Position numbers and translations under genes: made by a program
Notes under the pieces: model-generated
What the model saw: only the letters and a program-made list of their open reading frames with translations
The model's database searches: none
What the model was told of the DNA's origin: nothing
Source of the DNA: Siphonodentalium dalli
Lineage: Eukaryota > Mollusca > Scaphopoda > Gadilida > Siphonodentaliidae
Direction of reading: 5' to 3'
Length of the DNA: 64,000 nucleotides
Assembly (NCBI GenBank): GCA_032622095.1
Contig: CP136063.1
Location: 219,189,982-219,253,981, forward strand
Shown here: positions 14,463 through 28,500 of the stretch, one piece after another
Layout: each line of letters starts with the position of its first letter
Numbering within the stretch: position 1 is the first letter of the stretch

Positions 14463-17400
14463 TGATCTCTTGATCTCTTGATCTCTTGATCTCTTGATCT
14501 TGATCTTGAATGACGTCTAGAATTGTCTATGGCATGATACTTTCTCTTTCACCATCGAATGCAAGAAAGAAGATTTCGTTCGTGGTTGTCATGGTATATT
14601 GCCCAGGCAAGTTGATCTCGACACGGACGTTCGGAAGAGCTGGTGTGGTTTTGGCACGAGAACTGTATAACGATGATTTCTATCTACCAAACGTTGGAAC
14701 TTTGCTGATTAACATCGAGTCGGTTTCGTCCGTTCTAACAGAAGTCAGTTCTTCTTGGTAGACGAAGCTGGCTCGCTATATATGGCCACGATAACGAGTT
14801 ATAATGCATGAATCGGTACATACACAATCTTTGCATAACACGTTTATCTACCATGCGTGTGACAGAATGATCGCAGAAATTACATTTTAAAAGTTTTTTT
14901 TTAAACCGAACACAACTGCTTACACCTGCTGTCTTAACAAATACTCAACAAATATATATTAGTTACTTTGAAATATGTTTTACCATATTACCCACAATGG
15001 GAGGCAATTAAATAATGATAACATCCAGGAACCATGTGTTTATAGTGCGCGAGAATATAGGTTAGAATGGACTGTTTTGATTTATGTTGCACGCGTTTGC
15101 ATGTGACGTCAGTTCATGCATTGATGTTGACGTCACGTCACGCGCTCCTTGTATCGCAAGTGCAGTAACGAAACAGTTGTTTTTTATCGCCAACTCGTTA
15201 TCGCCAATTTTATCAGGGAATATCATAGGGAAATGGTAGATACATATAGAACACACATAGGGTTCGCGCTACCACTTGCCAAATTTGCCAATGGCAAACA
15301 AAATTCACATTTGGCAAAAAATATTTTCATTGGCAAAAGTTTTGGCAAGTCACTTATTAATTCATTAAGATAGTTGAAAAATAATGGTCAATATATACCT
15401 CTTACATTATAATTATATTAAGGTGTTTTATATGGTGTAGGAAAAGTTAACACCTCTGTTAAGATGCAGCTAATATGATTCTACGGATAAGAATATTAGA
15501 CAGTTTGAACTCAAAACACCTAAGCAATTTGTCAACACAACAACTCTCCGTCGACCCCGCGGCAATTCAGTACATTAGTAATGTTACCTGGCAATGGGTA
15601 TGAAACCTGAGGGAATTGTGAAAGTGTATAACAATAGCTATTGAAGTTTATGATATGTTTTTATCACAGTGACATAATATTACAGATGTCACATATATCA
15701 CAGATTTCTGAAAGTATAACTAACATTTTTGTTTATTAACGCGTCGACTTGGAACTATATTTTACAATGGAATGATTAATACCGATGTTACTGTAATGCG
15801 GCACTGCGTGGAGGGCACGAGGGGTCACGAACAGTGTACTCCCAAAAGTAGGTATATCACTTTGCCGTTCAAAACGTATGGGAAACGTTTATATCTACAA
15901 CGTGCCTTTTTACCTACAGTGGCGATTAATTGTTTTGTTTCCACAATAACCATATGTGACCCGCCATATCAAATCCAGTCGGAAGTCGGGATTTTTTTAC
16001 CATGTGCCAATGTATTCTCTTATATATGCGAGTCGACCATAGGTCGCCTCGCATATATAAGAGAATGCATTGGCCTAACAATTTTTTACAATTTTAATAA
16101 TTTTTTCTTGTATACTTTAACAATTTTATAATTTCACCCATACAGAGCCCCAGAAAAAAACATGAGCAGACGACACTCTTCTATATGCTTCTATATATGT
16201 GTGGGGCTCCCTGCAGGGTAATGGATGTTTTTTTATTTTATGTCCTAAAAATTTTAAGAAACATTTATTTAAAACAAATGATAAAAAATTGTTAGGCCAA
16301 TGCATTCTCTTATATATGCGAGGCGACCTATGGTCGACTCGCATATATAAGAGAATGTATTGGCACATGGTAAAAATATCCCGACGTACGACTGGATTTG
16401 ATATGGCGGGTCACATATAATGCAGTAGAGTATATATATACGTGATCATGGTATAGATCTATTTATCTCCTCGACATAATAATTGTATTGTAGTCAACGT
16501 TCCAATTTAATTCCCTCTTATACATATACTTGTAATGCTATTAATTTTAGTTCTTTGTCAATTGTATGCATAACATAGTTAAGAGTTTTGTGCGTTCGGT
16601 GAATTGTAGTTCTATTTCATTCGTATATAGACATAATATATTTAAGAGGTTTGGCGTCTGGTGAATATTAATTCTATTTCGTTCGTATGTATAGCATTTT
16701 AAGAGGTTTGCGAGTCCAGTAAAGTTTAATTTCATTTCGTTCGCAGGCAGAACGTATTTAACAGGTTTGTGAGTCCAGTGAATTTTAATTATATTTCGTT
16801 CGCAGGCATAACACATTTAACAGTTTTGTGCATACAATGAATTTTAATTCTATGTCGTTCGTAGAGGTCCAGTGAATTTTTATTCTATTTCGTTCGCAGT
16901 CATCGCACATTTAAGAGGCTTGTGCGTTCAATGAATTGTGATTATATTTCTTTCGCTTTAAGAGGTTTATGAGTCCAGGGAATTTTAATTCTATTTCTTT
17001 CGCACGCATAACGTATTTAACAAGTTTGTGCATCCAGTGAATTTTTATTCTATTTCGTTCGCAGGTATAACATATTTAAGAGGTTTGTGGCTTTGTGAGT
17101 CCAGTGAATTTTAATTATATTTCTTTCGCATGTATAACATATTTATGAGGTTTGTGGCTTTGTGCGTCCAGTGAATTTTAATTCTATTTCCTTCATAGGC
17201 ATAGCATATTTAAGAGGTTTGTACTTCGATTGAATTGTTACTCTATTTCGTTCGCAGGCATAGCATACTTGAAAGGTTTGTGCAGATCTGTGCGAGTGTC
17301 GGTCACTGAGGAGCATTTTGGATTCCGATCAATTGGAATCGCTGCCCATGAACTGGGTCACAAGTGAGTACAATAGTGTTTTTTTACCCTGTGCCAATGC

Positions 17401-20400
17401 ATTCTCTTATATATGCGAGTCGACCATAGGTCGCCTCGCATATATAAGAGAATGCATTGGCCTCACAATTTTTTATCATTTTTTTTAAATAAATGTTTCT
17501 TACAAATTTTAGGACATAAAATAAAAAACATCCATTACCCTGCAGGGAGCCCCACACATATAAAGAAGCATATAGAAGAGTGTCGCCTGCTCATGTTTGT
17601 CTGGGGCTCTGTATGGGTGAAATTATAAAATTGTTAAAGAATACAAGACAAAATTATTAAAATTGTAAAAAATTGTTAGGCCAATGCATTCTCTTATATA
17701 TGCGAGGCGACCTATGGTCGACTCGCATATATAAGAGAATGCATTGGCACAGGGTATATGGGTTGATACAAAAATCGGACCTGGCACTCAAAGGGTTTAT
17801 ATTGAACGCATTATGTATTACATGATTCTACCTTTGTTCCATTCAATAAACACATTCTATAAATTATGATATTAAACGTTCGTTTCATAACAGGAAATAG
17901 TGTCAGGTGACCTTTGACTTCCGGTTTGTCGTCTGTTTATATTCCATACTCTATGTCTCAAAATACTATGCCTTCCATTATGTTTTCCAACAAAACTCTA
18001 ACGAATGAACAGTTTGAACAGTTTTTTCATTAAATATACGCAATTAAATACGTTAAATAGTCTTTATTTATCTGGGACTATTTCTTTACGCGGGGAATCA
18101 ATGCATAGTTACGTGAAACATCATCGCATGACTTGTAGAAGCCGATATTAGTTTCGCGTCCCAATTGTTGATGTAAGTATGTTTTGTCGAGGTTTTGGGT
18201 CATATAATAAACTAGCAGGGTTACCCGGCGTTGCACAGGTTAATGCGATGTGAAACCCACTGTATGTTGTGGATATTTGTTGGGAATAGAGAATACTCTC
18301 GCTTAAAGTGCTATACGTTTTCTCATAAATTGTATATTCAAATAGCATCACAAAACATGATTATTACAGTCATGGAATATAAGTAGTGGCTCACCTTGTC
18401 CGTTGTCATTCTGTTTGTCACGATTAATCCGTTCCACCAATAATGAAGTATTTATTTATTTACAACTGCGTATACATCAGACGTTATAATATGATACATG
18501 AACATCATAAACACATTAGTTCGCATAAATAAAAGATGACAATTGGGTTTTACATATTGAGATGTACCAGTCAATCTAGTGGGTTGGACTAAGATCTCGA
18601 GGACTGTCTATCATATCTCCATGAAGATACAGATGTTTCAACGAAATTTCCAGGTGCTATATATTGGTGCTATATACATGCATTGGCTAAATATTCTCAG
18701 TTTAAACGACTGTTGTTGCGTACGTATATCAGCTATATGTGCCAGGCACAAAGCGAGATTTTGAGTTGTTTATGTCAGTCTGTTCTAAAATCCTTGTCAG
18801 ATGTCAGTATTGGGGGATCCTGAAAAGTCTTGTGCTACTAACTGCATTTCTTGTATATCAGAAGAAACTATATATATTTGACTGCACACTGTGGCCACTA
18901 TTTTCGAACAGGCCATCCATATCTCTTGACAAATTGTAACTTTTTCTGGAAACTGTATTGAATGGAACAGACTCAATTTTGTTATAATATATATGCAATC
19001 CTATGACAGTTCGATGTATCTCAGTTTGCACGAATATAAGTATCTCTTCAATAGAATGATCAATATACGTTTAATGCTTCTTCTATGTATCTCTTTTTGC
19101 TAGCTCATTGTGTGAATGCCCTGATTGTCATCCCCATATACATATGACAGTTAAGAAGATATAATTGTTCAAGTGACTTGAGTTGGTAACCATTTGTCGG
19201 GATTGTGAAATGTGAACGCCCAAAACTCCTTAATATGATATGAAGATGGCCTGGGGGACTATATATAACTTATATGTGGATATCGACGGGACACGACAGT
19301 CTCGTGCAAACTCACGATTTGATGTGGGTCACACATTATATGCCCGTAGCAATTTAGTGACCTAGTGCATACCACAAAGCAGACCTTATTTGCATAAAGC
19401 AGGGTAGACAACTCTCTTTTGTATTATTCCATATATAAGCTTATAATGCTAACATAGAGTTGCCTCTCATGGTCCGATTAAATTATAATGTCAAGAGCTC
19501 AGTGACAAAGGTGTGAGCTTTTATGCTTTGATTTCTTTTTACAATAATGTGTTACGCTAACGTTTTCTTCTATTATTATATTTTCTCATGTACATGTTTG
19601 TAATATATATTTTGTTTGTGTTGTAATGTATTATGCAGTCTGTTGCATGTAACACAAAAACAATTCAGCATTTATAACAATAGTTGTCGACAGAATCACA
19701 TTCTGACAGAACCACGACGAAAATCGCAATATATAAACACTATTCTAGATTCAACCATGAAAATTCATAAAAATAACACTTCCAGTGATCATAAGAATAT
19801 CCTTATTAATAGATGTATATATAAATGTGCGGTCAATTCTACTCAAACGAAACGCTACATCCAACTGTGTCGACAGTAGCCGAATTAAACTTTGACGAGA
19901 TTCAGGAACTGTCACAATATAACTTAAGCGCCAAACTCGATCAAGAATTTGATGATCAAGATACTCCCCGTGTGGACTTTGCCCTAGTAAACCAAAACTG
20001 TAAATATTTCTCGCCTGAACAATTTAAAACAGAAATAAGAAAAGAATCAAGCGACTTCTCAATTATGGGTCTAAATTGTCGGAGCTTAAATGCAAATTGG
20101 GATTCATTAACTCAATTGTTGGTTGAAACACATGAAAAAGAAAATGCCTTTGATATAATTGCACTGAGCGAAGTTTTTAAAATTAATAACGCAGCAGAAT
20201 TCTCCCTATCGGGATATCAGAATATCGAATACAAAACAAGGCCAGAGACCGATGACGGTAGAGGTGGAGTAGGGCTCTTTATTCGAGAAAATCTTTCATA
20301 TTGTACTAGACCCGATCTATCTGTATTTATTCCACATGTAATAGAAACGACTTTTGTTGAACTTAATCCAGGCAAACCAAATCGATGTATAATTGGCAGC

Positions 20401-23400
20401 ATATATAGACCAAACACAGCTCCGAGGGCAGATATTGACAAATTTATGAAAGAGATTGATGGCATTATGGGTAAACTAAATCAAACAAACAGTAAAGCAT
20501 ATCTTATAGGTGACTTCAATATAGATCTGTTGAATTTCGACAATCATGAAAAAACGCGTACATTCCTCGATAACGTTTTCACTCTCGGATTCACTCCTAG
20601 CATCACGAAACCAACCAGGATAACTGAACACTCTGCTACTTTAATTGATAATATCTTCACAAACAACTTGTCTGAAAGTACATCAGGCATTATCATTACA
20701 GACGTCTCGGATCATTTGGCGACATTTTATATAGAACGTTCAAATTTTAAAAGAACTTGCAATGGAGCATCTGTCTTGGAACCATTCAGAATTTTTAGTG
20801 AAAGGAACATAAACAAATTCAAGGATATATTGTCAACATCAAGTTACGAAGACGTATTAAACTGTGAATCAGCAAACGAAGCTTATGACCATTTTCTAGA
20901 AATATATATGTCTGCATACCATACTGCTTTCCCACTAAAATACCACAAACCACCAAAGAAATATTTAAAGCACCAGCCGTGGATGACAAAGGGACTTTTA
21001 ATATCTTCATTGGAGAAAAATAAATTATATATTCGTAAATTAAAATCCCCGACAAATGCTAATACACATGCATACAAAGAGTACTACCACGTATATAAGA
21101 GAACAATGCGCAACAGAAAAAAACAATATTATTGCGACAAAATTAACAAAGCAAAGAATGATATGAAAGCGACCTGGATAATCTTAAAACAAGCAATGAA
21201 TAAAAATTGTGAACCTCATAGTCCTCCAATAGCATTTATCGATGGTGAAATGAAGATAACACATAAAAAGCAAATAGCGGAACGATTCAATGAATACTTC
21301 TCAAAAATTGGAAACTTGACTAGTGTAAATGTTGACGAAGTCAGCACACATTACACTGATTATTTGATCAATAGAGAATCGGATGATTTTGAAATAATTC
21401 AAACAACAGAACAGGAAATAATACTCACATGCTACTCATTTAAAGTCAAAGCAAGTAAAGATGTACATGGTCTATCAAATCAATTGATGAAATCATCTAT
21501 TTATGAAACAGCCAAAGCTCTTAAGCATATATTTAATCAATCGTTCAAAGAAGGAGTTTTTCCAAAGAAAATGAAAATATCAAGAGTAATACCGATTTTC
21601 AAGGGTGGGCAAAAAGAAAACTTTTCAAACTATCGACCTATCAGCATATTACCATGTTTTTCAAAAATACTCGAAAAAATTATGCAAAAGCGAATTGTAG
21701 ATTTCTTTGATGAACATGCACGTTTCTATAAACATCAATATGGATTTAGGAAGGGGCACTCCACCATACATCCAGTAATGCATCTTTTAAACCATGTTGT
21801 TGAACAGAATGACAAAAAAAACAAAGATTCAACCTTAGCAATATTCATTGACCTTTCAAAAGCATTCGACACAATAAGTCATGAAATCCTACTAAATAAG
21901 ATGGAACACTATGGTATTAGGGGGACTGCTAATAATTGGTTTAGAGACTACCTATATGAGAGGCGACAATATACAGATTATAGTGGAAACATCTCCAGTC
22001 TATCCAAAGTTTCATGTGGTGTCCCTCAAGGATCCATACTCGGACCAACACTATTTTTAATTTATGTCAACGATATGTCAGTATCCACATCCTTAAATTT
22101 ATTATCATTCGCGGATGATACAACCCTATATACATCAGGCTGTGACAAAGGCGTTGTCGAAGATAGGGTAAACTTAGAACTAAAAAATATTCACGACTGG
22201 TGTTGTTGTAATAAGCTCTCCATAAACAAAAATAAATGTAACTATATGCTAATTCATCCAGAAAATAATGATCAAAAATGGAAAGATTTGAAATTATATA
22301 TAAACACAGCTGAACTAAACAGAGTTGGGAATATATATGAAGAAACATCCTTGAAATTTTTGGGCATTAATATCGACGAGAATCTCACGTTTAAAAAGCA
22401 TATTTCAACTGTATGCTCTAAGATGGCTCGAGCTATTTATTGTATCAACAAAGTTAAAAAGTTCTTTCCGGGTGACGCACTGCGAACTCTATATTACGTA
22501 CTTATCAACAGTCATATGGTATACGGCATTCAGTTATGGGGTCATGTGGCGACCACTAACAAGATATTTTTATTGCAAAAAAGGGCGATTAGAACAATAA
22601 CCAATGCTAGATACAACAGTCACACAGAACCAATTTTCAAAAAAATGAACATTCTAAAATTCTGTGACATTTATACATACCAAACGTCAGTATTCATGCA
22701 TGACTGGGCTTATAATAGACTGCCAGGGACCTTCAAAGACTCATTCGGTGTTAAACTAGGAACCAGCAGTAGACAGGCAGCCGCAGGAAACATTAGACCA
22801 AAAGCAACACCAAGAACAAAATTTTCAGAAAATCTCCCAGAACATTCATATTCGAATATATGGAACTCAGTTAATAAAAAACAAAAAAACTAATAGGAAT
22901 CGAGATAACTATAAAAAACTGATGAGTGTAGAATTGATCAACCAGTATTCCAACAAAATTGAATGCAAAAACAAATTTTGCCCTGATTGCACACACAAAT
23001 GATAAAAATGATAAAAATGTTCCGAATATATTTAGTCTATTGGCTACTTACCCTAAATGCAAAAATTGTCTCACATTAAATTACCAGAGTACTACGACTT
23101 GTATCCTGCAAAATCTCGTCCAACGCATGGCTATATATACTAAGGAAATTTAACTGTAACAGTTATAAACACAGTGTGTGAGCAAATCTTTATAAATTCC
23201 CTTAGTATATACAGCCAAACAAACTCCAAATATTTTAGAACGTTTGACCGTTGCATATTCATTCATATCCATTTATATCCAAACAACTAAAAATATCTGT
23301 TTATTCACTGGTATCAATATCTATAATTAAATTCAATATAAATATTAATATAATCAGGAAACTATAGTGAAATACTTCAAGTCTTTATATAGCCATTACT

Positions 23401-25559
23401 GCTTGTATTCTGTCAGTCAGGGGTGCCGGGTAGACGGCCATCATTGGCCACGGCACTCCACACAATACATATACAAATTGACATGTATTATAATGTATAA
23501 TGTATTGTATTGTGGAATAAAATATTATCCTTATTATCCTATCGGCGAATAGCAATCTGATCAATAATAGTGCATATCCGCTCGCCATCCGTGACGCAAA
23601 GGACACCAAATGTGATTTAATTCATGGTATATCATTTGAGAAGAACGTGTATGAATTTAGTGGAAATTAGTGCCAAATATATTTGTATCAGCTATTGCCT
23701 TTTTTGATATATTTAAACCACGCCCATTAGACTCATGGGTGCATGATATACTGGCGATGATTATATGTTTGGTGGTAATCAGCAACAAATCAAATTCTGA
23801 GAATAGTTATGACTCCACATCTCTCACCCAAACGACAGCAATTTGGCGTCTTTAAATCACACGATGATATTCCTCGTATCAAATAGGAGAATAATATATA
23901 AATTTGGTGGAAATCTGGGCTAAAATTGTTTATTGAATCAATTGTTGGTGCAACGCTGACTCGAACAACGCCACATTGCGGAGGTGATTATGTATTCGTT
24001 TGGTGAAAATAGGCGACAAAACTATTTCACCATATTTATTTAATGTTGCCGACCTCCGCCCTTTCTTCCCCTGACACCAACAGCGTCATTTTAGAAAATT
24101 TAAACCCGCACCATTAACTTCCTTGTAAAAAGTTACATCCCTTAGAACGCCTTGGTGCCATCTCGATTGTACCGCGTGAAGTTATATATAGAACGCACAC
24201 AGACAGACAGAAAGACAGACAGACAGCACGATTTGATTTCTTGTATCATTTGAGAAGAACGTGTCTGAATTTGATGGTAATTGATACTAAAAATATTTTG
24301 TATCAGTTTTGGTGACCCTCCCGTCACTATTTCGGACTCAAGCTGCACACACTAAGGCTCATTAGAGTTATAGAGATGCATATATATGAAATTGGTGAAA
24401 ATTGGCGAGTATACAAATTTGTATAAAATTTAAGGTCCCCATAGGGCACCAATTTGGTGTATCTAAATCACACGATAAGATTCCTAATATCACGGAGAAG
24501 AATGTGTATCAATCTGGTGGAAATCTGCACAAAACATATATATATAATTTTTGTGTCCCTCTCATCTCTATACACCACTGACTCGAATGGCCCCACTTGT
24601 GATATCCTTAAACCACACAATAACACTCCTGATATCATGGAGATGATTGTTTATAAGTTTGGTGATAATCGGCGACTAAACAATTGTTTTTTATCAAATT
24701 TGGTGCCAATCCGTCCCGTCCCCATCTCTCACACAAAAATCACCACTATGGCGTCTTTAAATCACACGATTAGATTCCTCGTATCATGGATAAGAACGTG
24801 CATTAATTTGGTGGAAATTGACGCTAAAACAATTGTGCATCAATTGTGGTGCCCCTGTCCCTTTCAATGCACCCCTGCTTCGAGTGAGGCAAAATTTGAA
24901 AGATATAAGCCACACCATTAGACTCCTCATACCATGGGGATGATTTTGTATAAGTGTGGTGGCAATCGGCTACTAAACCAATTATTATCAGATTTAGTGC
25001 CCACCCCTCCCAATCTCTCATCCAAACGACAACAATTTGGCGTTGTTAAATCGCACAATTAGATTCCGTGTATCGTGAAGAAGAATATATATCAATTTGG
25101 TGGAAATCGGCGCTATTTAGTTTTATAAATTTTGGTGCCCCTCTCCCCTTCCGTGCATCCCTGACTCGAACGACGCCACTTTTGACATATTTAAACCACA
25201 CCGTTGGATTCTTCATATCATAGGGATGATTATATGTAAGTTTCGTGGCAATCGGTGACAGAAACAAATTCTGCCCCTCCCCCTTCCGGGCACCCCTGAC
25301 GCGAACGGCGCGACTTTTGCCATATTTAAACCACACCATAAGATTTCTCATATTATGGGGATGATTATATATAAGTTTGGTGACAATCGGCGACAATTTT
25401 TGTTCTGCCCCTCCCCCTGTTCTGTCCCTGACAACAACGGCGTGACTTTAGAAAATTCTAACCCCGACCATTATCTTTCTCGTAAAAAGTTACTCCTAGT
25501 AGACCCCTTTGACATCATCTAGATGGTCCCCTGTGGATTTCTATAGAACACAGACAGGC

Positions 25560-25592
<33 letters not shown>

Positions 25593-28500
25593 TTCGCAAA
25601 TATAGATATAGATAGAATCTACAACTCTTCCCCAGTTTATAGCGGAATTTACAAAACTCGTCCAGTAAATTGGGTCTGGACCTCACTAAAGGCTCGGCCC
25701 AGACCTAATTTATTGGACTCATTTTGAAAAGTCCGCTATAAACTGGGGACTTGTAGATGCTCTATTTACTAAACGTATTATACCACAAAGTTATCAAAAG
25801 TATAATTATATTGGACTTGTTTATTTTTCATTTGGCGGCCTGTTCAGGAATCGGGAGCAGATTACATCTGGAAACAAACGATAATACAAGATTAGTGCAG
25901 AATTATTCCTATTAACTGAATGTTAAAGACATATTATGTACTTGTTTGTATGCGTGAAACTGATAAGTTAGTATGCAGGTGCTATGTCAACTGGATGAAT
26001 GTAGCATTCTACTGACATGGCCGAAAATATGAAGCAAATCAACCGTACCGCTTCATGGAAAACATCGTCTGAAATGCGCTCATTTGTAAATATTTAGTTC
26101 TCGATTCGGGACGCATCTATCGGCAACAAACTAACGAAAACGATTTCGTCATCGAAAGTCACTGCATTGAATTAATATATCAGAATAACTGTGTGTAGTC
26201 AATTTGGTAAATAATATTTGTAAAAATAACTACTTTGATCAAGATTATTCTCCATTTCTATTTGATCACCCTACCGAAGTGTTTCACATCACTTTAGTTC
26301 ACGTCCTTGTGATGTGGCGTCACAATTACTCGTTCGCATGGATCAGGACATGTTATCTACCACAAAAAAAAACTTATTTTGAATCACTTTAATAATTTAT
26401 TATTTTGGATTATCCCTCGTTTATGAAATTTATTATAGTTAAATATAGCCACAATAGTTTAATTCAGAATGCGTTTGACCTGTCATATGAGACCGACGAG
26501 TTATACTATTATGTGTACTGCATGCACAGTTTATATTTCCAGTATGGGCATGCTTCACGATGAAAAAGACGGGTGCGCTTTAAAAGACCAGTTCATCATG
26601 GCGGCCACCAGTGGATCCTATTATAGGAACAGTAACACGACGAATAATCCCTGGAGATATTCAAATTGCTCAATCGCGAACATTAAAACCTTCTTAAAAG
26701 ATCTGAAAAGGTGAGTGAATCACAGAGCATTAACACCTTCTTAACACATCTAAAAAGGTGAGTGAATCACAGAGCATTAACATCTTCATAAAACATCTAA
26801 GAAGGTCAGTGAATCAGAGCATTGCAACCTTCTTAACGCTTCCGTAACTGAACGGCCCTGTGCCAATGCATTCTCTTATATATGCGAGTCGACCATAGGT
26901 CGCCTCGCATATATAAGAGAATGCATTGGCTTAACACATTAAAAATTATAAAATTGTTAAAGAATGTAAGAAAAAATAGTAAAAAGTGTTAAAAAAAGAA
27001 TTTCTTTAGGCCAATGCATTCTCTTATATATGCGAGGCGACCTATGGTCGACTCGCATATATAAGAGAATGCATTGGCACAGGGCATAACTGTAACCATC
27101 ACAATGTGGTCAATGAGCCGGTTCCAATGATATCCATATTTGTATGGTTTTATTGAGACAGACCCAAGATAATTTAGGCAGTTGAAGCTTTATTTGGCCG
27201 GTTTTGGCCGGTTTGTTGGGTAAAGGGTTAACATCTTCATAAAACATCTAAGAAGGTCAGTGAATCAGAGCATTGCAACCTTCTTAACGCTTCCTGAAAA
27301 TGTTCGAACACCCTGTGCCAATACATTATCTTGTATTTTCGAACCTTGCATATATAAAAGGATACATTGGCCTAACAATATTTACATTGACATTGTAACC
27401 CATTGCAATATCTTATATATGCGAGGCTTCCAACTGGAGACTCGCATATATAAGAAAACGCACTTGAACAGGATATTTAATGCTGCAGCAGCGCAGCTCC
27501 CGTCATGAAAGGGTTAACACGTCAAAACGGACGACTGCGTCTTAGACTGTGGAGTAGTGCTTTGGGTGCGCCCAGCAGAGTGCACTGTGCTCCAAAAGAT
27601 CGAGATAAATCGAGATCGAGAGCGATCCTTTACTTTGATATATGTGTGACCCGCCATATCAAATCCAGTCGTAAGTCGGGATTTGTTTTACCCTGTGCCA
27701 ATGCATTTTCTTATATATGCGAGTCGACCATATGTCGCCTCGCATATATAAGAGAATACATTGGCCTAACATTTTTTTATCATGTTTTTTAAATAAATGT
27801 TTCTTACAAATGTTAGGACATAAAATAAAAAACAACAAATTATTAAAATTGTAAAATATTGTTAGGCCAATGCATTCTCTTATATATGCGAGGCGACCTA
27901 TGGTCGACTCGCATATATAAGAGAATGCATTGGCACAGGGTAAACAAAATCCCGACTTACGACTGGATTTGATATGGCGGGTCACATTTGAGTTATGTGT
28001 TGCATGCTATGGGGTGTGATAATAACTATGCATAGGTCGCACACTTAAGGTGTTGTTGCGGTTCAAAGTTATAGGTTTTTGAATGTCAGTGTCAGCATGA
28101 ACCCATTCCAGAGATAATGAGAGATAATCGCATTTAAAGACAAACAAAATAAATTAGCTAAATCTGAATAAATATACACCACTATATGTCCAAATTAATA
28201 GGCACAAACTACACTTTACGATACTTTATGTTGGCAGAGTAGAACTATATACAAATGTGTCAAGAACAAAAATCATAATTGTGACCCGCCATATCAAATC
28301 CAGTCGGAAGTCGGGATTTTTTTACCCTGTGCCAATGCATTCTCTTATATATGCGAGTCGACCATATGTCGCCTCGCATATATACGAGAATGCATTGGCC
28401 TAACAATTGTTTACAATTTTAATAATTTTTTCTTGTATTCTTTAACAATTTTATAATTTCACCCATACAGAGCCCCAGAAAAACATGAGCAGACGACACT

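Noticed and set aside
14510-14761. 83-codon plus ORF and its minus counterpart
   Set aside because: No recognised domain; neither frame has splice partners.
18739-18939. Frame with FMSVCSK, resembling the FSxCS part of ADAM proteases
   Set aside because: E5 already supplies this segment (WRYSNCS) with fitting phases; no suitable splice sites or other family residues.
24454-25396. ORFs of 116-155 codons
   Set aside because: They read through the 200-bp repeat units; the same peptides repeat with the unit.
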